From: Tubiluchus corallicola
Taxonomy: Eukaryota; Priapulida; Priapulimorpha; Priapulimorphida; Tubiluchidae
DNA length: 64,000 nucleotides
Reading direction: 5' to 3'
NCBI GenBank assembly: GCA_030141605.1
Contig: JAQGDQ010000093.1
Span: 310,001-374,000, forward strand
Shown in pieces: positions 27,823 through 39,500 of the stretch. The notes beneath the pieces are model-generated. The model ran no database searches and was not told the DNA's origin. It saw only the letters and a program-made list of their open reading frames with translations. Numbering within the stretch: position 1 is the first letter of the stretch; every line of letters starts with the position of its first letter. Made by a program: the position numbers and the translations under genes.

Positions 27823-27933
27823 CTCATTAATCATTACATATGGGCAAAGTCAAGCAGAATAGCACATTTGGGTCAATTATTGACCTATATGTGCTATTCT
27901 GCTTGACTTTGCCCATATGTAATGATTAATGAG
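27823..27933. repeat. 111-bp near-perfect palindrome
   Basis: The left arm starts CTCATTAATCATTACATATG and the right arm ends with its exact reverse complement. The arms continue through GGGCAAAGTCAAGC. The centre GGTCAAT-T-ATTGACC is also palindromic, so only two base pairs near the centre mismatch over 55 pairs. It lies 2.5 kb upstream of the HDAC6-like coding start. Confidence 0.95.
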
Positions 27934-28317
27934 ACCATCATCTCGCTTAGTAAGATTTCAATTTTTAGGTGCCATTTCAGTCTGTATGATAATGTAGTGT
28001 CATCTACATTGCTCATCTAGACTTAAGAAGTACCTAAGAGCATGGATGATCGAGACTTGGTAAAGTATATTTTTTCGTATTTCAAAAGCTACTGGATTTT
28101 GAACCAGTGCATTGAACATACATTAGAAAACATATCCTAGCAACACATTGCTTATATAATTTTACTCACTTCTCGCAGAAACCTTTCAGCTAAATAAACG
28201 CACACACCCTTTTGTGAAAGCTCCATAATTTACGCTACGATAATATTACAAGCAAGTACCCAACAAAGTTGAAATTTCATAGTGCGTTATCTGGAATTTC
28301 TGTAAAAAAGCTGTACA

Positions 28318-28416
28318 ATGTCGCGCACAGACCCATTTGATGCTGGAGAACTGTTAAAGGCAAAAATCGTTGAAGAGGTTTTGTTGATTGTTGCTGGAAG
28401 AAACGCATTCGTCTAG
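28318..28416 (+). CDS. Candidate small 5' exon or short open frame upstream of HDAC6-like gene
   Basis: ATG at 28318 opens MSRTDPFDAGELLKAKIVEE, which reads like coding sequence, then reaches a stop at 28414-28416. If a weak donor GTTTTG after the GAG codon at about 28377 were used, it would join in frame to the ATG at 30419, which sits directly after a TTTTTTCAG acceptor. The donor is poor, so this is speculative. Confidence 0.25.
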   Translation: MSRTDPFDAGELLKAKIVEEVLLIVAGRNAFV

Positions 28417-28435
28417 TTTGCCTTGAACATGGTGG

Positions 28436-28860
28436 CAGGGTTCCCATGGTCGGCAAAAATCCTGGAAAATCCTTGAAAATACAGGCTATCCTGGAAAGTC
28501 AGGGAAAAAGATAATTTGGTAAAAAGTCTGGGAAAATGTTGAAGATGGGGCAAAAAGTTGCAGAAAAGGGTTGAAAAAATAATCACCTTGAACCGATATT
28601 TTTCCAAAAACATTTTTCAGCTACTCTTGTTCAAATAAAATTTTTCTATGACAGGCTCCCAGTTTCAATTTCTGTTCCAAAAATAATGATTGGCTGACAC
28701 ATTATATATCAATGTATGTATGAATGTGCATACACAAAAATGTTTGAATATGTACACCGGTAACACATAGTTTCTGCTTATTTTGCTCATGGAAAATCAA
28801 TATTTGGTCAGGGAAATTTATTTTGAGATTCTGTGGTCCACTTGCTGTAAACTTTAACAA
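28436..28860. mobile_element. CAGGGTTCC-TIR element, right end degraded
   Basis: Begins CAGGGTTCCCATGG and continues AATCCTGGAAAATCCTTGAA, as in the copies at 33526 and 46642. The right end (ATTCTGTGGTCCACTTG) has lost its match to the terminal repeat. Confidence 0.65.
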
Positions 28861-29810
28861 TGTTTTTTTGACGTGAGGAATTTTTTCGTCGTTTATTTTT
28901 TCACTTGTTGATTTAAAACTTTTGTGTCTTTTGAAATTCTAAGGCAATGACCCAACACTTTGGTGTTTATACACAAGCGTATGTAACTTCATAAATTTAA
29001 TTTTCAAGAAGTTCGGTTATCTTCTTCTGATAATGTCCTAATCAAAACGAAGGCACATTTTTGTATGGACATAATAAGCACAAAACCACGAACCAATCAA
29101 TTTACAATCATGTAAATTATTTCTAATTGGACCCTTTTTCAACTCTAATGGAATGAATGTCACACCGCTTTGTGATTTTGGAAGTTCAAGTTCTTTCTTG
29201 GTTTTGACGCCTAAATTTTGCTTCAGCCTCTTTATGTTGTTCTGGTGTCAAGTTTGATCTGCTTGCTTCTACAGTATATTAGAAAGATAGATAGGTAGAT
29301 TATTGACATATAGCCAACAGGGCCGATCAAAATAGTAATAAACATTTCATACAATAGATTACATTCATGTTCGAGTAAATTTTGCCACTTTACTTTGTGT
29401 AACAGTGTTTTCTGGTTGCGTCAAACAAAGCAGTTTTTCATTTTCCGGTTAAAGCATTAAAAGTAGAACACACTGAGAAACCTTGTTCAACATAAAGTTA
29501 CGTGCAATGTTGTGTCTTGAGCAGTACAATAAAAAATGGCGTTCATCATTCAACAATATTGCAAACACTACAAACTCAATTTTCACGTGGAGTAAGTGGT
29601 CTGACGTATCTACCAGTTTCAACTCCCTATTGATGAGCACTAGTTCTAAATTTTGTCAAAGCCTTTCTGTCTTTTATATTCTTAACATTTTCTAAATAAG
29701 TTTCCACTTCAAAATTCTGTTTGAATAATCTATAAAAAGATAATTTGCTCATAGAATTTAAAGACTCTCTCCGTGATATAACATAAATTGCTTTCAGTCT
29801 ATTAGTAATA

Positions 29811-30362
29811 CAGGCTGTCTCAAAAGTTACTATGCATGTTACATTTTCCATATCTTTTTAACAAATAAAGCGAAATGTTTGAGAATTGCTACAGATGAAC
29901 TAAAACTTTTGACAATTCTGTTAGTTAGTTTAGATGAAAACCTGAAAAGAACCACTGCACTAGTTGGTTTTACTATTTTCGCTACCTTCTTCAGGGATGC
30001 CAAAAGCTTCATGGACCAATCCAAAGGCAAGTCGGGCATCTTGCCTTGAGAAGGTCTCTCACAGCTCACGAGTGGTGAGGAACGGCTGCAGCTTGTTGAT
30101 AAACTACATTGTTAATAGTGAGAAAATAATGTGGTTCAACTGGTGCTCTGAATTTCTGCTAAACTTCAGTTGGTAATGGAAGGATTTCATGCCAGGCTGA
30201 TTTTGAACCTCATTTCTAGCATTACTGTCGTTGTCGTAGCAACGTGACTCCAGACAAAATATAAACATTTTGATTCATGTATGAACTTGTCGAACGAAAT
30301 TAGAAAAAATTTTAAAAAGGAAATTCGAAATTAAAGTGTATAGTGACTTTTCAGACACCGTG
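29811..30362. mobile_element. Mariner-like MITE (GTGTCTCAAAAGT ends)
   Basis: The left end CAGGCTGTCTCAAAAGTTAC and the right end GTGACTTTTCAGACACCGTG are inverted repeats flanked by TA. An inverted related copy is at 35499-36178. An open frame in both (SCERxSQ, NWSMKL / DWSMKL words) has no recognised transposase motif. Confidence 0.65.
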
Positions 30363-30418
30363 TATATATAGGCTGAGTGTAACCACTTTTGTTATCTTGA
30401 CAGACATAATTTTTTCAG

Positions 30419-30526
30419 ATGCCAGGTGGCAAATGTAGCAGGAAATTGCCAGCAGCGAAGGGCGCTGGCAAGGAGAAAAAAACAAAGAAGAAACAGAAGG
30501 AGTTTTTTCATATGATAGAACAGCTA
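30419..30526 (+). CDS. HDAC6: HDAC6-like exon 1: Lys-rich N terminus
   Basis: Thirty-six codons from [13 protein letters not shown], then a basic [11 protein letters not shown] run, ending HMIEQL before GTAAGT. The basic run could act as a nuclear-localisation or tubulin-binding tail (inference). TTTTTTCAG directly before the ATG looks like an acceptor, so an upstream leader exon is likely. Confidence 0.75.
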
Positions 30527-33500
30527 GTAAGTAAAATTTGCAGACTCTTGAGCAGCATATATTGGAGAGTTCATCTTTTGTAAATGTTCTTCCAGAAAGG
30601 CGTTCTATTGAAGTAATTCTGCATTATCGCTATACAGTAAACTCAGTGTAACTCAAAACTGCTTAACTCAAATTTTCACCTAACTCAAAGAATTTCAGCT
30701 GAACAGATGAAATCCTTCATTTTCCCAGAAAAAAACATCGCTTACTCATAATTTCGCCTAACGCAAAGAATGGACGAAATCCTTTGTTTTTTTCCACAAT
30801 AAAACATTGCTTAACTTAAAATATCTAACTCAAAATTTCGCTTAACTCAAAGAGTTGCAGTGGAACAGATGAAATCTTTCGTTTTCACACAAAAAACATC
30901 GCTTAAGTCAAAACATATAACTTAAAATTTCGCCTTACGCAAAAAATTTCAACGGAACGGACAAAATCCTTTGTTTTTTCCACAATAAGACATGGCTCAA
31001 CTCAAAATATATAACTCAAAGTTTTGCCTAACTCAAGTAAAAAATCATGGTTCATTTAATCAATATACGTGTTATTTACTGTGCCTAACTCAAAACTGCA
31101 ATTTTTACTCTAGAAAAATAAAAAGTTTCGTACAACTCAAAAACAGTGACATCTTTCCGGAAAATTCTGATGTCTTACAAATCGCTGCTTTTGAATACTT
31201 GATGGAGAGTGTAAATAATTGAACTACACATGAACTGAACTGCAGTACGTAAAGGCATTGGTAGCCTCACTGTCATATTGTTTAATATTGTTGTGTATGT
31301 GTCCTTTCTATAACATAAAAAATCGTGTTTCACTACATAATTTGTTATTCTTTATGTAATTGTCGTCAAATCTCGTCGTTTATGTATTAGAAGGATTGAC
31401 TTTGTGCCTTCTATTTAGCTCGCTGTCTGGAGGTGATATTTAGAGTTTCTATGCTGGAAAATGGTCAACATCGCCTAACTCAAAATGTTACCTAACTTGA
31501 AGTTTTTCTGTCCCGTTGGATTTGAGTTATGCAGAGTTTACTGTGTAAACAAATTAAAGCAGTTAAGCGTATAATCTTAGGTCTGCTGCATAGTTCTTTA
31601 AGCATGATATTTTTCGCTTTTGAAGTAGAAAGCATATGACTGCAATTTAACTTGGGTCATTCTTGTTCTAAGCCTCCTGCCAATGAGCTTTGCACCTTCT
31701 AATAACGAAGTTGTTTTTACATCGTGGTCTTTGAATTAGTGATGTTAAGTGCTACAGTATCGAATCGATAATTATCGATACAATTTCGTATCGTCATTGT
31801 ACGATTTTCCACATCGCTACGAAAATTTTCCCTCTATTGTTATCGTACCGAATTTTCCAAACAAAAAGTCGTTATCAAACTGATAAAATTGTGTATCGCA
31901 GTCGTTTTCGTAGCGCCGTATTCGACAATTCACGAAAAATCTTCGCTAACACGTTTGAAAAACAAAAGTGCACCCGAAGTTTCGAAGGTTGCACATGATA
32001 GCGTCAATATAAAAGCAAGTTTGTTGCATCTGTTTTTACGAAATTATTATTATGGTGAAATCCTTCGGTTTTCTTTTTTTTGATTCTCATTCTAATAACT
32101 TATTAATAATTAGTAGAATCTTGGGAGCAGCCGAAGAATGCCCATGAAGCACGCCAGTTTTTGGGGTTTTGGAGTTACTATCGACGTTTTGTTCCTAGTT
32201 TTGCCTCTATAGCTAGTCCTTTGTCGAACTTGACAAAGAAAGATGTTCAATTCCTGTGGTCACCAGAATGTGATCAAGCATTCCAGGAGTTGAAAAGGCA
32301 ACTAACAAGTACTGAAGTTCTCCGTCATCCGGATCTTGGTCAGCCATTTACATTGACTACAGATGCCAATAAGACCGGATGGGGTGCGGTACTATCTCGG
32401 GGCCATGGTAAGCAAGAGCATCCAGTGTACTATGCATCAGGGAAATTTAGTGATGCAGAGAAAAACTACATAACTACTGAATGAGAGTTGTTAGCAGTGA
32501 TTAATGGAGTCAAAAAGTTTCAGCATTATCTTGTGGGGAAGAGATTCGTCTTAGTCACCGATCATAGATCCTTGCTTTGGCTACGAAAACTTAAAGATTC
32601 CAGTGGTCGCCTAGCTAGGTGGGTTTTGTGGTTAGACCAGTTTCATTTTGAAGTAAGACACAGATCTGGAGATCAGCTACCACATGTAGATGTACTGAGC
32701 AGAATCAGACGTATCTACACTAATGATGTATCTTTTGCGGAAGCCAATGGCAGTGACAAAGATCTTTGTTTACTTAAGCCTAAGCCTTCGCAAGATTTGT
32801 AGTCGGCTGAATTGAAATTTTATTTGCATCCAGTGAACTAGCTGTAGAGGCAAAACCAGGAACAAAACGTCGATAGTAACTGCAAAAACCCAAAAACTGG
32901 CGTACTTCATGGGCATTCTTCGGCTGCTGCCATGATTGAACTAATACTTAATTATTACACTCTATTATTATTAATTATTATTCTATTATTAGTTTATTAA
33001 TTTTTGTGAAAGTTAGAGCAAGAATTTTTTCTAAAAAGTTTTATACAATTGAAAATAACACCATTAAATAACAGTATTGCTCGTATTGTTATTAGTGTTT
33101 TGTCAGTATTAATATATATTAATATATATATATATATATATATATTATATTATAATTTTATAATAGTATATAAATTAACATAGTTAAACAAATGTTTTAT
33201 GTCGTTTTAAAATCGTATCGTATCGCTGATATTTTCTTGTATCAAAATTGAATCAAAATAAAACTGTATCGTATCGATTTACATTGCCACTTTGAATAAC
33301 TTTGTTGCTTGCCACAGAATGTGTTCGATGAACTAATTTAGCACTGTTTTGTTTTTTGCAGACTTTCAACCAGGACAAGCCGGTACCAGAAGGGTATGAT
33401 TTCTTTCCTAGATCATTGTACATCGTGCAATGTACATGTTAAACTTGATCAATAAAAAGCTTTCGCTGTGAAAAATAAGTCAGAGTTTGAGTCTTATAAC

Positions 33501-36500
33501 TCAAATGAGATGTGAATCTTATAAGCAGGGTTCCCATGGTCATGGAAAATCCTTGAAAATACAGGCTATCCTGGAAAGTCAGGGAAAAAGATAATTTAAT
33601 AAAATGTAAGGAAAATGATGAAAATGGGGCGAAAAGTCGCTGAAATTGAAAAGAGTTGAAAAGATAATCACCTTGAACCGATGTTTTTCCAAGCATATTT
33701 TTCAGCGATTCGTGTTCAAATAAAACTTTGCTATGGCAGGCTCCCAGTTTCAATTTCTGTTCTAAAAATAATGATTCGATTAAGAAAGTTTATTTAATGT
33801 AATCAGTGTAATTTCATTAGCACTACTGCAACTGTGCCATTGCATTATATATCAGTATGTGTATGAATGTCCATATACAAAAATGTTTGAATATGTGTAC
33901 TGATAATGCAATTTCTGCTTATCGTGGTCATGGAAAATCAATATTTGTTCAGGGAAAAGTCAGGGAAATTTATTTTAAAATTCTGTGAGAACCCTGTATA
34001 ACTCAGAGCTGAAACACATGTTTCTTATGACAGTGTGTTATAAGTAAACTTGTTGTTGTACGTGTGTAATATGAGATTTTAAAACACACATGTAAGCTTA
34101 CAACTATATTGTCTAGTAATAAGTAATAATATTTTTTGCCTTCAAAATAACAATCATATGTAGTATATAACAATGAGTTACAAAGTTTAGAGAAGGACGG
34201 GATGGCGAAAGATTAAAAGTTCATCTAGTCTGCCATCCCTAAATAGTGAGTCTACTAATTTCAGCATGGTGAGCAAATATTGTTAGAACAAAATAAAGAA
34301 TAGAATAGGAAACAGATCAAAATTAAATTAATAGCAAACAATTATGGTAAATAAAATGATGCAAATTTATGCAAAACAAAGTGAAAACAAAATTAGTAAA
34401 GCAGAATTCTATGGGCAAAACTAAGTAATCAAAAGCAAAATAGCTAACAAATTAAATTGACTATGCAATAGTGACACTAAAAGAAGCAAAGTTACATGTA
34501 CCTGTAAGGCCATACTGGTTTTAAACTAAATGAATAACAAATAACTGTATATTATTAATGCTATGTATCTATAACTGTTATTTGCTATATTTGTTCAAGC
34601 ATAAAATATTTGATGCTTATTATTTCTTGAAACAATTGTTCATGGTTAGTATAAGAAACTCGCTCAAAGCTAGTATGTGATGAATATGGATGAGCATTCT
34701 CTACTAGAAAGCGAATTCGAATCGAACTGAACTTCAGTATCGAAGTTTTCGAATCACCAGTAAGAATTAGTCTCAGGAAGATTGTGCATATTACTCAATT
34801 TTGTTCTGCAGTAAAACCACTGATAATATGCATAAAAGTTGTACACAGAAATCACAGCTAAATTGTGCTAATTGCACGGTATTTCAAACGTTTTAATGAT
34901 AAAGAACGCATGTGATTCAAGAGCTGACTTACTCGAATGTATAATTTTAGGTTCGAATCGAATTCGGCGAAAAAAACTCGTTCGAACTCGAACATTTGAT
35001 GTTCAACCCTAGTAATGAGTTGTTCAAACTACATAAATTACTGTAATAATTGCTGTGGGGGGATGACTAGATAGCTTGCTAACAGTGTTATCTAATTCAT
35101 ATTTAAAGTGAGACCATTTTTGTATCATTGTTATATACTACTCATGAATGTAGGCTATGTACTAAAGGAGTAACCAAAATTTTGGCATAAGGTTTACCTG
35201 CACCTTTATATTAGGACACATATCTTAGTTGTACACTGTAGAATAAACAGAAATTTGGACTATAAACTTAGATAGCTGCAAACATCCAATATGATCTGCA
35301 CAAGCTGTGGCAATTTGACTGCTAGTGTGTATTGTTGTTGTTATGTATTGTGAAGTAAACATTGTTATCTTTCTTGTTGCCTATAAGGCATCCGTCTCTT
35401 CTGGTCGCAGAAGAAATTTCCTATTCAAATTACTGTTACTTTATAATTGATGCCACTAAATTGCATTTGAATGTTAATTGTGTCTTATTGAAATAATACC
35501 GGGTGTTTCAAAAGTCACCATACACTTTGATGTCTTATTTCCTCTTTAAATGTTTCTCTCATCTCAGCAAGCTCTTACGTGAATGAAACGAGGGCCTTTG
35601 TCAATTTGTATTTATTTTTTGACTGGAACCCCATTGCTATGACGATGACAGTTTGTTGCACAGATTGCTGCTTTTACTTCTCTAGCCCATTGCAGTACAA
35701 TTATTCTCTTATGATAACGATAGTGTATGAAACATAATAATTTAATACAGTATGAAGTAACAATTTTGATGTCATTATATTGTACTGAATGTGATAATAA
35801 TAAAAACTTCTTCTTCGTCGTCGTGAGGCCCTGCGATCGGCAACTGAAGTTCAGTGAAAATTTAGAGCACCGTGTGGACCACATTTTTCTCTCACTGTTA
35901 ACAATGTAGTTTTTCAACTAGGTGCAGCCCCTTCTCATCAGCTGTGAGAGACTTTCTCAATGCAAGGTGCTCGATTTGCTATTAAACTGGTCTATGAAAC
36001 TCTCTAGGTCTCTAAAAACATTATGGAAAGTGGCAAAGTCTACTAGTGCGGCAGTTCTTATCAGATTTTTGTCTAAATTGGCTAAAGGAATTGCCCATGT
36101 ACAACTTTCAAACATTTTACTTTCTTTGTTAAAAAAGTATTGAAAACATAAACTGTATAGTGACATCTGAGACACTTATATTTATTAATTGTTCCTCAAT
36201 GCTATAGTTTAATAATCTTTATTTATGTAAGATTATATTCTGTTGGATTTCTAGCACTGGTTTAGTTTATGATGACAGGATGGCAAAACACCGAGAAATT
36301 CCCGGTGAAATTTACCCAGAATGCCCCGAGCGCGTCACAGAATCATACAGGCAATGCGAAGAATACGGTTTGGTTGAACGATGTGTGCGCATACCGGTAC
36401 ATATTGAAGTTTTTTAAAACATTTTGTAATAATTTACTAAAATTCGCATAAATTCTCTGTCTGAAATTAGTAAATTTATCTACTGCCAATCCATGGTTTT

Positions 36501-39500
36501 TCTTTAGAATTGTGATAGTTTTTTTAAAAAATCTTATCACATTTCAGCAAAATGCAGAATGAAGTGAAGAAAGCCATTTTTAGGAAATACTGTGAATTGT
36601 TCGTATGTAGATAGTTGTGGCTGTTTGATTTTATGACCCGACCACAACTTAATAAGTTAGTTACACAAATCCATTAGAACTCATATAATGTGAGTCATAT
36701 TGAACATAGAAATAGAAATGTATTAAAATAGAAATTCCTCCTATTTTTTTAAACAAAATTACATTAATTGTACTGATAAATTCATTGTAAGTGCCACGCA
36801 GTGTCTTACGTGTAGGGGTGCACTGCTTGAACATACAGGTCTATCTTGCGTCATATTCATCTTATGTACAATGTGTGAGAACATGTTGTGGTTGTATGTC
36901 ATTGATAGAGGCTTAAGCGGAGTCAGTTGCTACTCCTACAGCTGACTCACACAGTAAATCAGCTAGCGCTGCTGAAGCTGAGTCAGTGGCTCTCCTACAC
37001 AGCTGACTCGCACAGTAAATCAGCTAGCTCTGCTGAAGCTGAGTCACTTGCGCTCCTACACAGCTGACTCACACAGTAAATCAGCTAGCTCTGCTGAAGC
37101 TGAGTCACTTGCGCTCCTACACAGCTGACTCACACAGTAAATCAGCTAGCTCTGCTGAAGCTGAGTAAGTTGCTCTCCTACACAGCTGACTCACACAGTA
37201 AATCAGCTAGCTCTGCTGAAGCTGAGTCAGTTGTGCTCCTGACACAGCTGACTCACGCAGTAAATCAGCTAGCTCTGCTGAAGCTGAGTTAGTTGCTACT
37301 CCTACAGCTGACTCACACAGTAAATCAGCTAGCTCTGCTGAAGCTGAGTCAGTTGCTCTCCTACACAGCTGACTCACACAGTAAATCAGCTAGCTCTGCT
37401 GAAGCTGAGTCAGTTGCTCTCCTACACAGCTGACTCACACAGTAAATCAGCTAGCTCTGCTGAAGCTGAGTCAGTTGCTCTACTACACAGCTGACTCACA
37501 CAGTAAATCAGCTAGCTCTGCTGAAGCTGAGTCACTTGCGCTCCTACACAGCTGACTCACACAGTAAATCAGCTAGCTCTGCTGAAGCTGAGTAAGTTGC
37601 TCTCCTACACAGCTGACTCACACAGTAAATCAGCTAGCTCTGCTGAAGCTGAGTCAGTTGCTCTCCTACACAGCTGACTCACACAGTAAATCAGCTAGCT
37701 CGGCTGAAGCCGAGTCAGTTGCTACTACATCAGCTTACTTAAAAACAATAAATCAGCTAGCTCAGCTGAGTTGGTTTAAAGAAAAAATCAGCTAAGTCAG
37801 CTAAAGCTCTGTAATATTTCACCTTTTATCCATTTTATTCTTTGTTTTAATAAATGAAATAAAGTTCTCCAGCTATATGTATATCGTCGTGTTTTTCTTT
37901 TGCAGTCCCGACTGGCAACCGAAGAAGAAATTTTACTTCATCACAGGTTGGTGCAATTTATCATTTGGGACCGTCATTTTTAGAATAGATACACTTTGTA
38001 AGCAAAACTTGATGAATAGCATCGAAATGTTTTGTTTGCTGTCTGCTAGAGATTATTGTGTTTATTTTTTAAGCTGTCACTCAACAACCTACAGAGATTG
38101 CACCTTATTATTATATGTACGTTTTCAAAAATACATTGGCATTCTGCCAGTGAATTTTTGCTAGTGGTAAAGTTGGACCAGTACTGTGTGAAAAACATGA
38201 TTTTGTGAAAGCACAATATTGTCAGCAACGAAAATGGGGAACATTTTATAGAGCACCCTGTAGGACAGCCAGTTTAGTTTATTTATCTTTTTCCAGATGC
38301 ATATAGTATACTATCTAATTACACACAGTTCATTATAATTGCATTGAGACGGGGTGGCGAAAGACCGTAATGGCCACCTAGCAGCCACCCCTATTTATAA
38401 AACATTACTATTGTATTTGGTTACGTTAGTAGTGATGTTAGCAGCTTGCAAGAGACTTACGTTTTACAGTTATCGTATTATGTAATAAAATCATGTTAGT
38501 AGTTAAAAATCAACATACTTGTTATTTTTTGTTAGTATCTCATATATCTATATGTGTACAATACGCGAATGATGATCTTATTGTTCAGTACAGCAAAAGG
38601 TCATAACATAGCAAAAGATGAGATCATGGCATTACTTGCATTCGTGTAAATATTTTTACCTTATCAACATACATTACTAATTCAGAATTTATATATTCGC
38701 GACCATTGTAATTAAATCAATTTTTAATATTTGTGAATAGTTATAAATACGTTTTATTTTCACTCGTCGTTACTTTTCGTTACTGCACAGTAGTTAGATT
38801 GCGCTGACATATTTGTCTTTAGCAGTGTAAGTTTTTAGAAACTAACACTGATTGATCATCTCTCTAAAGTTTTTATTCACTGATTATCAATGTATTTTAT
38901 AATATATAATATGTATAATTTGTTCTTATATATATATATATATATATATAGAGCAAAACTCACTAAATCTCAACAAAAAACAGAAAATGAACCTCGTCTG
39001 TTGTCCATTACAATCTTTGCTTGAATAAAAACAATACCACTCAAATTACAGTGATATTCATATTCTTACTTTGTAAATGTAAACACTTAAAGGACAAGAA
39101 AAGGGGTACCTGAAGTAGGTTTCAGAAAAATCGCCTTAAAAAATTATATTACTTTATAGCAATTTTATGCGTATATCGTACTTGCGTTAAAAGGATTTGT
39201 AGTTTGTTTTCATTTTAAATTTCCACGACACTGTTCCGACGGCGCCATTACTCATCTCTGTAAAGTTTTTATTCAGTGATTATCAATGTATTTTAATTGC
39301 AAATAAAGATTAAAGATATGTATATTAAACTAAGCCAAGCAATGCATGAGGCAAACTTGGAAATTGTATGATACCAGAGCACTGTATGAAAGTATATGTA
39401 TACATATCTTTAATCATCTTTATTTATATCACATATCATAAACGTTATATATATATATATATAACAGAAAATATATATATATACAAGTCTTCCTCCAATT

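Larger units (their letters stand above)
31745..33290. mobile_element. Possible composite element with ATCGATA-type inverted ends around a gypsy fragment
   Basis: Left GTATCGAATCGATAATTATC and right CTGTATCGTATCGATTTACA form loose inverted repeats on either side of the gypsy fold-back. The ends are imprecise, so the outer element is tentative. Confidence 0.35.
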
